Source: Hydrogenophilales bacterium 16-64-46 (lineage in GTDB: Bacteria > Pseudomonadota > Gammaproteobacteria > Burkholderiales > Thiobacillaceae). From it: a DNA stretch of 64,000 nt. Every line of letters begins with the position of its first letter. The stretch's first letter is position 1. The DNA lies in assembly GCA_002281775.1 (NCBI GenBank), contig NCGY01000005.1:186001-250000 (forward strand), read 5' to 3'. Position numbers and translations under genes: made by a program. Under the pieces are notes generated by a model. It made no database searches. It was not told the origin of the DNA and saw only the letters and a program-made list of their open reading frames with translations. Below are positions 55,931 through 64,000 of the stretch, one piece after another.

Positions 55931-57166
55931 TCAGCCGTCCCGTTCCACCTGCAATTCGGGGATATGGGAAAAGGCGATGCGCATGGGTGCCGCGCCGCGT
56001 CCCTTGTGTGCGCCACCGAAATAGAGTGTGTTCGGACCGTAACGCTGGTTGACCCGGTCGAGTGTGAGATTGAGCCCCGCATGGCGGTCGACGGGGTCGA
56101 ACAGGTCGCGCGTGGTCTGGCTGGCTTCGACGAGTCTGCTGAAGACGATGCCAAGTTTGACGATGGGGGCGGTGTCGGCCGGACGGCGCTGCCACAGTTC
56201 GGCGAGGGCGGCGTTGAATCTGAACGTGTCGGCATGGGGGCTGAAGCGGGCCTGGTCCACCCAGTTGCGGTGGCCTTGCGTGGCGTCCCGGTAGTGCAGA
56301 TGCAGCGTGAGGACCCCCGCAGTGTAACGGTAATGGCGCAGCCGCATCGCGGCCTTGTGCAGCAGGCGGTAGAGCACAGCCTGTGCCGACACGGGGTCGC
56401 GCATGTCGGGCGGCAGGACGTGGGAATGGCCGAGACTGGCGCGCTGCGTAGGCAGGCTGGCGACGGCTTCGCCGTGCAGCCTGGCATGGTAGCGTTCGCC
56501 CTCGATGCCGTTCCAGGCGCGGCGCAGCGTGTCGACACCCGCCGCCCAGAGCTGTTCGACCGTCTGGATGCCCAGATGCCGGAGACGGGCTTCCATGGCA
56601 CGACCGATACCGTTTAACGCGCCGAGTTGCAGGCCGTACAGGCAGTCTGGCAGATCCTGCTGGCGGATGACCACGAGCCCGTCGGGTTTGTGCATGTTGG
56701 AGGCGGTCTTGGCGAGAAAGCGGTTCGGCGCGATGCCGATCGAGCAATGCAGCACCTCGCCCACCTGCGCATAGATGGCGCGCTTGATCCGCTTGCCGAG
56801 GGCGATGGCGCGGGCTTCCGCGCGTTCGCTGCCCATGAGCTCGCAGGCCATTTCGTCTATGGACAGCACTTCGCCCACCGGCGTGCACGATTCCACGGCG
56901 GCGACGATGCGGTGGTGGAGATCGACGTAGGCGGCGGGGCGTGCCTGCACGAAGACAATGTCACGACAGAGTTTGCGGGCCTGCCACACGGGCGTACCGG
57001 TGCGGACGCCGAAACGCTTGGCGTCGATGCTGGCTGCAATGCAGCAGGTGGTGTCGGCCATGACCGGCAGGATGCCGACCGGACGGCCACGCAGTTCGGG
57101 GCGGAGCTGCTGTTCCGCCGAAGCGAAGAAGGAATTGAGGTCGACGTAGAGGGTGCGCAGCGACAT
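55931..57166 (-). CDS. Y-family DNA polymerase (DinB/UmuC-like)
   Basis: 411 residues from the ATG at 57166. Catalytic acids are in LRTLYVDLNSFFASAEQQL and EVLSIDEMACELMG, and the DNA-binding thumb and little-finger regions follow (SIGIAPNRFLAKTASNMHKP, LNGIGRAMEARLRHLGIQTV). A longer frame from 57208 would add MICPACQQAGHPPA, but it would start almost inside the LexA site, so the shorter form is preferred. It should perform error-prone lesion bypass during the SOS response. No imuA or umuD gene is adjacent. Confidence 0.9.
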   Translation of the reverse strand: MSLRTLYVDLNSFFASAEQQLRPELRGRPVGILPVMADTTCCIAASIDAKRFGVRTGTPVWQARKLCRDIVFVQARPAAYVDLHHRIVAAVESCTPVGEVLSIDEMACELMGSERAEARAIALGKRIKRAIYAQVGEVLHCSIGIAPNRFLAKTASNMHKPDGLVVIRQQDLPDCLYGLQLGALNGIGRAMEARLRHLGIQTVEQLWAAGVDTLRRAWNGIEGERYHARLHGEAVASLPTQRASLGHSHVLPPDMRDPVSAQAVLYRLLHKAAMRLRHYRYTAGVLTLHLHYRDATQGHRNWVDQARFSPHADTFRFNAALAELWQRRPADTAPIVKLGIVFSRLVEASQTTRDLFDPVDRHAGLNLTLDRVNQRYGPNTLYFGGAHKGRGAAPMRIAFSHIPELQVERDG

Positions 57167-57216
57167 GGCGGGCGGGTGCCCGGCCTGTTGGCAAGCGGGG
57201 CAGATCAAGTCAGGAA

Positions 57217-57236
57217 TACTGTATTTTTATACACTA
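57217..57236. promoter_or_regulatory. LexA (SOS) box upstream of the Y-family polymerase
   Basis: TACTGTATTTTTATACACTA matches the gammaproteobacterial and betaproteobacterial LexA consensus (CTGT-N8-ACAG) except for C in place of the final G of the second half. It lies 50 bp upstream of the polymerase ATG at 57166 and is AT-rich in GC-rich surroundings. The membrane-protein gene on its other side ends there, so the polymerase gene is the only likely target. Confidence 0.82.
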
Positions 57237-57276
57237 TTCAGGGCTGATTGACACCCTGCAGCCTGCCGTCGTGCGT

Positions 57277-57612
57277 TCAGGCCGCCATCGGTTTGCCGTC
57301 GTTGAGGTTCAGCCAGCCTTTGGCGATGCGGTAGACGAACCACACGAAGGCCACTCCTAGAATGACCCAGCCGACCACGATGAGTATGGTGGCCCAGCCG
57401 AGCACGACCCACAGCAGGCCCCACCAGAAGGTGCGGATCTGCCAGCTGAAATGGCTGTCGAGCCAGGTGCCGCGTGCGTCGTCGCGCTTGATGTAGTCGA
57501 GCACGATGGCGACGATGGCGGTCACGCCCGAAAACAGCGACAGCGCATACAGCGCGTAGGTCACGTGGGTCAGGGTTTTCAGGCTGGCGAGTTTTTCGTC
57601 GGCAGATTCCAT
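57277..57612 (-). CDS. DUF4870-like membrane protein
   Basis: 111 residues with three hydrophobic helices (THVTYALYALSLFSGVTAIV, WWGLLWVVLGWATILIVVGW, VILGVAFVWFVYRIAKGWLN). The pattern KRDDARGTWLDSHFSWQIRT, with a HFxWQ-type segment, fits the DUF4870 family. Function is unknown. Its ATG overlaps the stop of the M48 lipoprotein gene by 1 bp, so both are translated from one mRNA. Confidence 0.8.
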   Translation of the reverse strand: MESADEKLASLKTLTHVTYALYALSLFSGVTAIVAIVLDYIKRDDARGTWLDSHFSWQIRTFWWGLLWVVLGWATILIVVGWVILGVAFVWFVYRIAKGWLNLNDGKPMAA

Positions 57613-58394
57613 CAGCGAGCCTTTTCGTAGAGCGGCATCATTTTCGGTGCCAGGGCGTTGAGGGCCTGGATACGGTCATCCGGCGACGGGTGGGTAGACA
57701 GGAACTTGGGCGGCTGGCTCTTGTTGGCGGCCGCCATTTTTTCCCACAGCTTCACCGCGGCGCGGGGATCGTAGCCCGCACGGGCGGCGAGTTCGATGCC
57801 GTAGCGGTCGGCCTCGGTTTCGCCGGCGCGGCTGTTGGGCAGAGCGAGCGCAATGTCGGCAATGGGTGCAAGCCCGCTGAGGTCGGTGCCGGCGGCAATC
57901 GAGCCGAGCTGCAGGCCGGCTTGTGTCGCCAGTGCACGGCTCATGCGCTCGCGGCCGTGGCCGAGCATGGCGTGGGCGATTTCGTGGCCCATGATCTGGG
58001 CGATTTCATCGTCGGTAAGCTGGAGCTTGTCGATGATGCCGGTGTAGATCGCCATCTTGCCGCCGGGCATGCACCAGGCGTTGAGCGTGGGTTCGTCGAG
58101 CACGGCCACCGACCATTTCCAGTCCCTGGACGGCGGATACATCACCGTGGCCTGGGCAATGAGGCGGTCGGTGATGCGCTTGACCCGGGCGCTGATGGCA
58201 GTATTGGTGCTGAGCTTGCCCTGCTTCTGCGCCTCGGACAGCGTTTGCGCGTAGGCCTGCGCGGACGAACTCTGCGCCATTTCCTCCGACACCAGCACGA
58301 ACTGCTTGCGGCCGGAAACCGGATTTTCCTGGCAGCCGGCCAGCGCGACCGTGCAGGCTGCAATGACAAGGATGGGTTTGATCACAGGGTTCAT
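57612..58394 (-). CDS. M48 family metalloprotease lipoprotein (LoiP-like)
   Basis: 260 residues. The lipoprotein signal VIAACTVALAGCQENPVSGR is followed by a peptidase M48 domain with the zinc motif MGHEIAHAMLGHGRERMS and the third-ligand region AGETEADRYGIELAARAGYD. The conserved NPVTGR-like segment after the lipobox (NPVSGRKQF) is typical of LoiP/YcaL proteins. It acts in envelope protein quality control. This is a second M48 gene in the window, distinct from the one at 25.4 kb. Confidence 0.92.
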   Translation of the reverse strand: MNPVIKPILVIAACTVALAGCQENPVSGRKQFVLVSEEMAQSSSAQAYAQTLSEAQKQGKLSTNTAISARVKRITDRLIAQATVMYPPSRDWKWSVAVLDEPTLNAWCMPGGKMAIYTGIIDKLQLTDDEIAQIMGHEIAHAMLGHGRERMSRALATQAGLQLGSIAAGTDLSGLAPIADIALALPNSRAGETEADRYGIELAARAGYDPRAAVKLWEKMAAANKSQPPKFLSTHPSPDDRIQALNALAPKMMPLYEKAR

Positions 58395-58425
58395 CCGAAC
58401 AAGGGTTGATTGAAATCGAGTTTGA

Positions 58426-59253
58426 TCAGATGCCACGCAGAAGTTCGTTGATGCCGACCTTGGAGCGCGTTTTTTCATCAACCTTCTTCACGATCACGGC
58501 GCAATACAGGCTATACGAACCATCCTTGGAGGGCAGGTTGCCCGACACCACCACCGAGCCGGCCGGCACGCGGCCGTAATGCACCTCGCCGGTCTCGCGG
58601 TCGTAGATCTTGGTCGATTGGCCGATGTAGACGCCCATCGAGATCACGCTGTTGTCCTCAACTATCACGCCTTCAACCACTTCGGAACGCGCGCCGATGA
58701 AGCAGTTGTCGCCGATGATGGTGGGGTTGGCCTGCACCGGTTCGAGCACGCCGCCGATGCCGACGCCGCCGGAGAGATGCACGTTCTTGCCGATCTGCGC
58801 GCACGAACCGACCGTGGCCCAGGTGTCGACCATCGCGCCTTCATCGACATACGCGCCGATGTTCACGTAAGACGGCATCAGCACCACGTTCTTGGCGATG
58901 TAGGAGCCGCGACGTGCGGCGGCCGGCGGCACCACGCGGAAACCACCCTCGCGGAAGTCTTTCGAGTTGTAGTCGGCGAACTTGGAGGGCACCTTGTCGT
59001 AGTAGTTGGTGTAGCCGCCCTTGATGAACTGGTTGTCTTCCAGGCGGAAGGAGAGCAGCACTGCCTTCTTGATCCACTGATGGGTCTCCCACTGCTGGGT
59101 GCCCGCTACCCGGCTCGCCACGCGCAGTTCGCCCCGATCGAGCTTGTCCAGCACCGTCATCACTGCGTCCTTCACCTGCGGGTCGGCGGTGCGGGGCGTG
59201 ATCTGGGCACGTTGTTCAAAGGCGGCTTCGATGATGGCTTGCAAGTCTTGCAT
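58426..59253 (-). CDS. dapD: 2,3,4,5-tetrahydropyridine-2,6-dicarboxylate N-succinyltransferase
   Basis: 275 residues. The ATG at 59253 gives the expected N-terminus [18 protein letters not shown]. The left-handed beta-helix hexapeptide region is clear ([40 protein letters not shown]). It carries out the succinylation step of the diaminopimelate/lysine pathway. dapC, which acts next in the pathway, lies upstream on the same strand. Confidence 0.97.
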   Translation of the reverse strand: MQDLQAIIEAAFEQRAQITPRTADPQVKDAVMTVLDKLDRGELRVASRVAGTQQWETHQWIKKAVLLSFRLEDNQFIKGGYTNYYDKVPSKFADYNSKDFREGGFRVVPPAAARRGSYIAKNVVLMPSYVNIGAYVDEGAMVDTWATVGSCAQIGKNVHLSGGVGIGGVLEPVQANPTIIGDNCFIGARSEVVEGVIVEDNSVISMGVYIGQSTKIYDRETGEVHYGRVPAGSVVVSGNLPSKDGSYSLYCAVIVKKVDEKTRSKVGINELLRGI

Positions 59254-59294
59254 GATGGGTTCCGTGATGAATGCAGGGTGAAGGTCAGGCGGGG

Positions 59295-59573
59295 TCAGCG
59301 CACCGGACACAGCTCGGTATCGAGTTGCGTCCACACCAGCCCGGGGATGCCAGGCTGCGATTGTAAGGCCTTGACCGCCTTTTCCACGCGCCAGGCCGGC
59401 TCGTTGCTGCCGAACAGCACGTGGGCCCGACCGTCTTCGTCCACGTCGAAATCGACGAACAGCGTGCCGCTCGAAGTCAGGGTCTGCTGCACGCGGTATT
59501 CGATCTCCGCAGGCGAGCTGGCTGAGGCGGGCAGGGCGAGGCAGGCAAGCAGGATCAGGCAGCGTGGCTTCAT
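59295..59573 (-). CDS. Small exported hypothetical protein between dapC and dapD
   Basis: 92 residues with a signal peptide ([16 protein letters not shown]) and a small mature domain ([40 protein letters not shown]) ending in LCPVR. I recognise no family. It starts 4 bp after the dapC stop and sits within the dap gene run, so it is probably co-transcribed with lysine genes although exported. Confidence 0.65.
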   Translation of the reverse strand: MKPRCLILLACLALPASASSPAEIEYRVQQTLTSSGTLFVDFDVDEDGRAHVLFGSNEPAWRVEKAVKALQSQPGIPGLVWTQLDTELCPVR

Positions 59574-59577
59574 GCCT

Positions 59578-60765
59578 TTACTGTAGATAATCCACGATGC
59601 GTTGCGCCGCTTCGATGCAGGCGGCCTCACCGTCCACCAGTGCAATGCGCACAAAGCCCTTGCCGGGGTTGGCTCCGGCTGCGTCGCGCGCGAGGAAGCT
59701 GCCGGGCAGCACGGTCACATGCCGCTGTTCGTACAGCCCCCGCGCGAAGGCGGCATCGTCACCACCCGGCACCTTCGCCCACAGATAGAATGCGGCGTCG
59801 GGCGCGTCGAATTCGAGCACGGGTTTGAGGATGGGCATCACCGCAGCGAACTTGGCGGCGTACTGGCGGCGGTTTTCGATCACGTGCGCCTCGTCGTTCC
59901 AGGCGGCGACGCTGGCAGCCTGTACCGCCGGGCTCATGGCGCTGCCGTGGTAGGTGCGGTAGAGCAGGAATTTCTTCATCAATTCGGCGTCGCCGGCGAC
60001 CAGACCCGAGCGCAGGCCGGGCACGTTGGAGCGCTTGGAGAGCGAATTGAACACCACCAGGTTCCTGAAGCCCCGGCCCAGCTGCTGCGACGCGGTGAGC
60101 GCGCCGAGCGGCGGTTCGCCCTCGGTGAAATAGATTTCCGAATAGCACTCGTCGGCGCACACGACAAAGCCATGCTGATCGGACAGGGCAAAGATCTCGC
60201 GCCAGTCGGCGAGCGTCATCACCTTGCCCGTGGGATTGCCCGGGCTGCACACGTAGACCAGGTTGACCTGCTCCCAGAGGTCTTCCGGCACCCGCGACCA
60301 GTCCATGCGGAAACCGTTGTCCGGCGTGGTGTTGAGGAAGAAGGGCCGCGCCCCCGCCAGCAGCGCCGCGCCTTCGTAGATCTGATAGAAGGGGTTGGGC
60401 GAGATCACCACCCGGCGGCCGTGGCGGCTGGAATCGACGCTGGCCTGGGCGAAGGCGAATAGCGCTTCGCGCGAGCCATTCACCGGCAGCACCTCGGCCG
60501 CCGGGTCGAGCTTCACGCCATAGCGACGGTCGGCCCAGTCCGCCATGGCCTGACGCAGCGCGTCCGAGCCCTGGGTGACGGGATAATTCGCCAGCCCGCC
60601 CAGCCCGGCCACCAGCGCGTCCTTGATGAACTGCGGCGTGGGGTGTTTGGGCTCGCCGATCGACAGGTTGATCGGCTGCAGCGCGGGGTTGGGCACGATG
60701 CCGGCAAAGAGCTCGCGCAGTTTCTGGAAGGGGTAGGGGTGGAGCAGATCGAGGCGGGGATTCAT
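59578..60765 (-). CDS. dapC: Succinyldiaminopimelate aminotransferase
   Basis: 395 residues, fold-type I PLP aminotransferase. The N-terminus MNPRLDLLHPYPFQKLRELF and the LSIGEPKHPTPQFIKDALV segment are typical of proteobacterial DapC. The PLP lysine is in VVFNSLSKRSNVPGLRSGLV and the substrate arginine is in KGFVRIALV. It transaminates N-succinyl-2-amino-6-ketopimelate, the step after DapD. It is divergent from the EamA transporter gene. Confidence 0.93.
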   Translation of the reverse strand: MNPRLDLLHPYPFQKLRELFAGIVPNPALQPINLSIGEPKHPTPQFIKDALVAGLGGLANYPVTQGSDALRQAMADWADRRYGVKLDPAAEVLPVNGSREALFAFAQASVDSSRHGRRVVISPNPFYQIYEGAALLAGARPFFLNTTPDNGFRMDWSRVPEDLWEQVNLVYVCSPGNPTGKVMTLADWREIFALSDQHGFVVCADECYSEIYFTEGEPPLGALTASQQLGRGFRNLVVFNSLSKRSNVPGLRSGLVAGDAELMKKFLLYRTYHGSAMSPAVQAASVAAWNDEAHVIENRRQYAAKFAAVMPILKPVLEFDAPDAAFYLWAKVPGGDDAAFARGLYEQRHVTVLPGSFLARDAAGANPGKGFVRIALVDGEAACIEAAQRIVDYLQ

Positions 60766-60807
60766 CGTAGGCAGGTCGGTCAACAAACCGTGGCATTATA
60801 AATCGCT

Positions 60808-61704
60808 ATGTCCCGGCCTTCTTCGCACCGCCCCCTCGCCATCGCCAGCCTCGTCTACGCCGCCGCCCTGTGGGGGCTGGTCTGGTATCCCTACCGCCTG
60901 CTGGGCGAGGCAGGCGTCGGCGGCATCGCGTCGAGTTTCTTTTCCTACGCTGTGCCGCTTGTGCTCATGGGCTGGCTGCACGGCCGTGCGGTAGGCGCGG
61001 CGCGCAGCCGCTGGCTGTGGCTGGCAGCGATGGGGCTGGCGGCCGGCTGGACCAACCTGGCCTACGTGCTGGCGGTGCTGGAAGGCGAAGTGGTGCGGGT
61101 GCTGCTGCTGTTCTACCTGTCGCCGCTGTGGACGGTGTTGTTCGCCTGGCTGCTGCTGCGCGAAAAGCTCAACCGCGCCGGCTGGGCGGTGATGGCGCTG
61201 GCGGCGGGCGGGGCCGTCGTCATGCTCTGGCAGCCAGGCGACTGGCCGCTACCGGCCAACCGCGCCGAATGGCTGGGTCTGTCAGCGGGCGTGATGTTCG
61301 CCGTCAGCAACGTCATCAGTCGCCATCTGGAGGGTGTGGCGGAAGGGGCCAAGGCCGTGTCGGTCTGGGCCGGCGTCACGGTGCTGACCGTGGCGGGCCT
61401 GGCCCTGAAGCCGGACGAGCTGGATTTTGCGGCACAGGCCAGCGTCATGACCTGGCTGCTGCTCGTCGGTGTGGCGCTCGCCGTCGCCAGCATGACCTAC
61501 GCCGTGCAGTATGGCCTCGCCCGCGTGCCGGCCAACCAGGCGATCGTGATTTTTCTGTCCGAACTGGTGGTCGCGGCGATTTCCGCCTATTTTCTGTCCG
61601 ACGAACGCATGGGGCCGCAGGAATGGATGGGCGCGGCGATGATCATCACCGCCAGCCTGTTTTCCGGGCACATGGAAGACCGCCAGGAGAACACGCATGT
61701 CTGA
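60808..61704 (+). CDS. EamA/DMT-superfamily transporter
   Basis: 298 residues with ten membrane helices in two EamA repeats (ASLVYAAALWGLVWYPYRLL, LSAGVMFAVSNVISRHLEGV, QAIVIFLSELVVAAISAYFL). Members export amino acids, nucleotide sugars or other metabolites; the substrate here is unknown. It is divergent from dapC and overlaps the VOC gene by 8 bp. Confidence 0.9.
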   Translation: MSRPSSHRPLAIASLVYAAALWGLVWYPYRLLGEAGVGGIASSFFSYAVPLVLMGWLHGRAVGAARSRWLWLAAMGLAAGWTNLAYVLAVLEGEVVRVLLLFYLSPLWTVLFAWLLLREKLNRAGWAVMALAAGGAVVMLWQPGDWPLPANRAEWLGLSAGVMFAVSNVISRHLEGVAEGAKAVSVWAGVTVLTVAGLALKPDELDFAAQASVMTWLLLVGVALAVASMTYAVQYGLARVPANQAIVIFLSELVVAAISAYFLSDERMGPQEWMGAAMIITASLFSGHMEDRQENTHV

Positions 61705-62074
61705 AATCAACGCCCTGCTGCACGCCGGCCTGCTGGTCGGCGACCTGGCCCGCGCCAAACGGTTTTACGAAGCGGTGCTGGGGCTGACGCCCTCGCCCGC
61801 GCGGCCCGAGCTGCCCTACCCCGGCGAGTGGTACGACCTGCCGGGTGGCCAGCAGCTGCACCTGATGAACCTGCCCAACCCCGACGCGCACGCCGTCCGC
61901 CCGGAACACGGCGGGCGCGATCGCCACATCGCGCTGGGCGTGCGCGATCTGGAAGCTTTGAAAAGCCGGCTGCAGGCGGCGGGGATGGGCTTCAGCGTCA
62001 GCAAGTCCGGACGCGCGGCGCTGTTCTGTCGCGACCCGGATGGGAACACGCTGGAGTTCGTCGAAATCGGCTGA
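61697..62074 (+). CDS. VOC family (glyoxalase/bleomycin-resistance fold) protein
   Basis: 125 residues with the paired beta-alpha-beta-beta-beta modules. The N-terminal segment is LHAGLLVGDLARAKRFYEAV; a metal-type histidine is in GRDRHIALGVRDLEALKSRL, and the C-terminal segment CRDPDGNTLEFVEIG is characteristic. Substrate unknown. Translation is probably coupled to the upstream EamA gene. Confidence 0.9.
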   Translation: MSEINALLHAGLLVGDLARAKRFYEAVLGLTPSPARPELPYPGEWYDLPGGQQLHLMNLPNPDAHAVRPEHGGRDRHIALGVRDLEALKSRLQAAGMGFSVSKSGRAALFCRDPDGNTLEFVEIG

Positions 62075-62113
62075 ATGCTACGGCAGGCTTGCGAGCGAAC
62101 GCGGGCCGGCGGC

Positions 62114-63097
62114 TCAGCCGCCGGTCATCGACATGAAGCGCAGGATCTTGCCGGGCGCTTCGCGGAATTCGTGGCGCTCAGGCTTGAGTTCGATGGCTTC
62201 GCGGATCGCGGCTTCGAGGTCGGCATCGCTGGCACCGCCGCGCAGCAGGGGGCGGAATTCGAATTTTTCGTCCTGTCCCAGGCATAGGTAGGCGGTGCCG
62301 TCGACGCTCACGCGCACGCGGTTGCAGGATTCGCAGAAATGCTGCGACAGCGGGGTGATGAAGCCGACATTGAAGCGGCCATCGGGCGCGCCGAGGTAGC
62401 GCGCCGGGCCGGCACCGGGCTGGCTGGTTTCGATGAGGCCGAACTGCTTTTCCAGCCGCGCCCGCACGGGTTGCAGATCGAGGTAGTGGGCATTGCGGCC
62501 GGTGTCACCCATGGGCATGGCCTCGATCAGGCGCAGCACGAAGCCGCGTTCCATGCAGAAGGCGACCATGGCGTCGATTTCGTCGTCGTTTTCGCCGGCC
62601 ATCGCCACCATGTTGAGTTTGATCGGCGCAAAGCCGGCGTCGCGCGCGGCGTCGAGTCCGCGCATCACGCGCGCCAGCACGTCGCGACCGTTGATCTTTT
62701 CCACCCGTGCCTGTTGCAGCGAATCGAGGCTCACGTTCAGCCGGGTCACGCCCGCCGCCTTGAGCGCACGGGCGTGGCGTTCGAGCTGGGTGGCGTTGGT
62801 GGAGAGCGACAGGTCGGTGAGGCCGGGCAGGGCGGCGAGGCGAGCGGCGAGCCCGGCGATGTCGCGCCGCAGCAGCGGCTCGCCGCCGGTGAGGCGGAGA
62901 TGGCGCACACCCAGCCGCGCGAACGCGCCGACGAGGCGTTCGATCTCGTCGAAATTGAGCCAGTGCTCCGGCTCCTCGAAGCCTGTGAAGCCTTCCGGCA
63001 TGCAGTAGCTGCAGCGCAGGTCGCAACGGTCAGTGACTGACAGGCGAACGTATTCGATGCGGCGTCCGAAGCGGTCGATGAGACTGGGCGAAGACAT
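62114..63097 (-). CDS. moaA: GTP 3',8-cyclase (molybdopterin biosynthesis)
   Basis: 327 residues, radical SAM protein. The first cluster cysteines are in VTDRCDLRCSYCMPEG, GGEP is in LRLTGGEPLLRRD, and the second cluster is near FCESCNRVRVSVDG. The C-terminus ends in the double glycine (TGG) that MoaA needs. It starts molybdenum cofactor synthesis from GTP. I chose the ATG at 63097 because the upstream frame is unrelated. It is divergent from mobB. Confidence 0.97.
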   Translation of the reverse strand: MSSPSLIDRFGRRIEYVRLSVTDRCDLRCSYCMPEGFTGFEEPEHWLNFDEIERLVGAFARLGVRHLRLTGGEPLLRRDIAGLAARLAALPGLTDLSLSTNATQLERHARALKAAGVTRLNVSLDSLQQARVEKINGRDVLARVMRGLDAARDAGFAPIKLNMVAMAGENDDEIDAMVAFCMERGFVLRLIEAMPMGDTGRNAHYLDLQPVRARLEKQFGLIETSQPGAGPARYLGAPDGRFNVGFITPLSQHFCESCNRVRVSVDGTAYLCLGQDEKFEFRPLLRGGASDADLEAAIREAIELKPERHEFREAPGKILRFMSMTGG

Positions 63098-63114
63098 GTC
63101 GGGCTGGAATGAAC

Positions 63115-63141
63115 GGGTTATATATGAAAAAATATATCCCC
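63115..63141. promoter_or_regulatory. AT-rich inverted repeat between moaA and mobB, candidate operator
   Basis: GGGTTATATAT, a 5-bp A-rich spacer, and ATATATCCCC form an inverted repeat centred in the 73-bp gap between the divergent molybdenum-cofactor genes. TATATA half-sites resemble ModE-type molybdate operators, but the CG-rich outer parts of the ModE consensus differ. It could equally be two back-to-back AT-rich -10 regions. Confidence 0.4.
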
Positions 63142-63170
63142 ATTCTAGCAGCCCGGACGCGCAGCCTTTC

Positions 63171-63671
63171 ATGAAAGTATTCGGCATCGCAGGCTACAGC
63201 GGCAGCGGCAAGACCACCCTGATCGAACGCGTGCTGCCGGTGTTGGCGGCGCGCGGACTGCGGGTGGCGGTGCTGAAGCACACGCACCACAGCGTTGACC
63301 TCGACCAGCCCGGCAAGGACAGCTGGCGCGCACGCGAGGCCGGCGCGGCGGCGGTGTTGCTGGTGTCGGATGCGCGCAGTGCGCTGCTGGTCGAACACCG
63401 GGCGGAGCCGCCCGTGTTGGCCGAGCTGCTGGCACGGCTGCCGCCCTGCGACCTGGTGCTGGTGGAAGGCTGGAAGCGCGAACCCATCGCCAAGCTGGAA
63501 GTGCATCGCGCGGCCACTGGCAAGCCCTGGCTCTATCCGGACGATTCCTGCGTACGGGCGGTGGCTGCCGACATCGATCCGCCGGGAAAAATCCTGCGTA
63601 TCGACCTGAATAATATCCCGCAACTTGTTGATTTTATTTTTAACCATGCTGACCGCTGCCCAACTACTTGA
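63171..63671 (+). CDS. mobB: Molybdopterin-guanine dinucleotide biosynthesis adaptor MobB
   Basis: 166 residues. The P-loop is at the N-terminus (IAGYSGSGKTTLIERVLP), followed by LKHTHHSVDLDQPGKDSWRA and the LVEGWKREPIAKLEVHR segment typical of MobB. It binds GTP and helps attach GMP to molybdopterin. The ATG at 63171 is chosen because the P-loop starts there. moeA begins inside its last codons. Confidence 0.93.
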   Translation: MKVFGIAGYSGSGKTTLIERVLPVLAARGLRVAVLKHTHHSVDLDQPGKDSWRAREAGAAAVLLVSDARSALLVEHRAEPPVLAELLARLPPCDLVLVEGWKREPIAKLEVHRAATGKPWLYPDDSCVRAVAADIDPPGKILRIDLNNIPQLVDFIFNHADRCPTT

Positions 63672-64000
63672 TGCCCTGCTCGAACGTGCGCGTTCACAGC
63701 AACCCACCGAAATCGTCGCCGTGACCGGGGCGCTGGGCCGCGTATTGGCGACCCCGGTGACTTCGGCGATCACCGTGCCGCCGCTGGACAACAGCGCGAT
63801 GGACGGCTACGCCGTGCGGGTGGCCGATGTGCCGGCGGCCGGCGCGCGCCTGCCGGTGTCGCAGCGCATCCAGGCAGGTGCCGTGGGCGAGCCTCTGGCG
63901 GCTGGCACGGCGGCACGCATCTTCACCGGTGCGCCGGTGCCGCCTGGTGCCGACGCGGTGCTGATGCAGGAGATGTGCAGCGCGGACGGCGACGCGGTCG
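63646..64000 (+). CDS. moeA: Molybdopterin molybdenumtransferase, 5' part cut by window edge
   Basis: The frame opens at the ATG at 63646, 26 bp before the end of mobB, and stays open to the right edge (118 codons seen). The N-terminus (MLTAAQLLDALLERARSQQP) leads into the MoeA signature VPPLDNSAMDGYAVRVADV and IFTGAPVPPGADAVLMQE. MoeA inserts molybdate into adenylated molybdopterin. With moaA and mobB this forms a Mo-cofactor locus. Confidence 0.94.
   Translation, partial: MLTAAQLLDALLERARSQQPTEIVAVTGALGRVLATPVTSAITVPPLDNSAMDGYAVRVADVPAAGARLPVSQRIQAGAVGEPLAAGTAARIFTGAPVPPGADAVLMQEMCSADGDAV

Noticed and set aside
57167-57208. CPAC-containing N-terminal extension of the Y-family polymerase
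   Set aside because: It would start 9 bp from the LexA box, leaving no room for a transcript leader, and the conserved fold begins at 57166.

Overview
The window is ordinary, gene-dense chromosomal DNA from a GC-rich betaproteobacterium. Several blocks fit that group: surE-pcm-nlpD-rpoS, gloB-methyltransferase-rnhA-dnaQ, tamA-tamB, dapC/dapD, serB-mfd, and a PEP-CTERM protein gene. A pair of PmpA/PmpB-like YeeE/YedE membrane proteins next to a periplasmic SCP2-domain protein, together with the overall gene set, suggests a sulfur-oxidising lineage such as Thiobacillaceae. That placement is inference; no rRNA gene is present to confirm it. I see no insertion sequence, prophage, integrase, CRISPR array or plasmid feature.

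Layout. 1-8 kb: a partial mltD, gloB, a methyltransferase, rnhA, dnaQ, a periplasmic binding protein overlapping a GGDEF/EAL protein, a small metal-binding protein, a FlgM-like protein and serB. 8-20 kb: mfd, tRNA-Ser(GCU), a DUF454 protein, lysC, rlmD, a PolB-type exonuclease, a degenerate EAL/HDOD protein, a DUF4139 protein and pgi. 20-25 kb: the SCP2 and YeeE/YedE sulfur-type genes, then a four-gene MCE lipid-transport operon whose ATPase is truncated and lacks a Walker A motif. 25-30 kb: an SH3 protein, an M48 protease, a CHASE2 adenylate cyclase followed by a class II-like cyclic-nucleotide phosphodiesterase, tadA and an L,D-transpeptidase. 30-41 kb: tamA-tamB, surE-pcm-nlpD-rpoS, a deacetylase-family protein and a HAD nucleotidase.

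41-54 kb: a PEP-CTERM protein gene with a good sigma-54 promoter, a NarXL-type two-component pair, and an eleven-gene type II secretion-like operon. That operon has four pseudopilins, a lipoprotein secretin, PilM/PilN/PilO-like platform proteins, and GspC-, GspE- and GspF-type components. 54-64 kb: a sigma-54 activator with a Cys/His-rich PAS domain, tRNA-Asn(GUU), a Y-family DNA polymerase behind a LexA box, a membrane protein and an M48 lipoprotein, the dapD/dapC lysine genes, an EamA transporter, a VOC protein, and the molybdenum cofactor genes moaA, mobB and moeA (cut by the right edge).

Most genes sit in tightly overlapping operons. The least explained parts are the MCE operon with its pseudo-ATPase, the hybrid secretion operon, and the sigma-54 elements near 41 and 54 kb.
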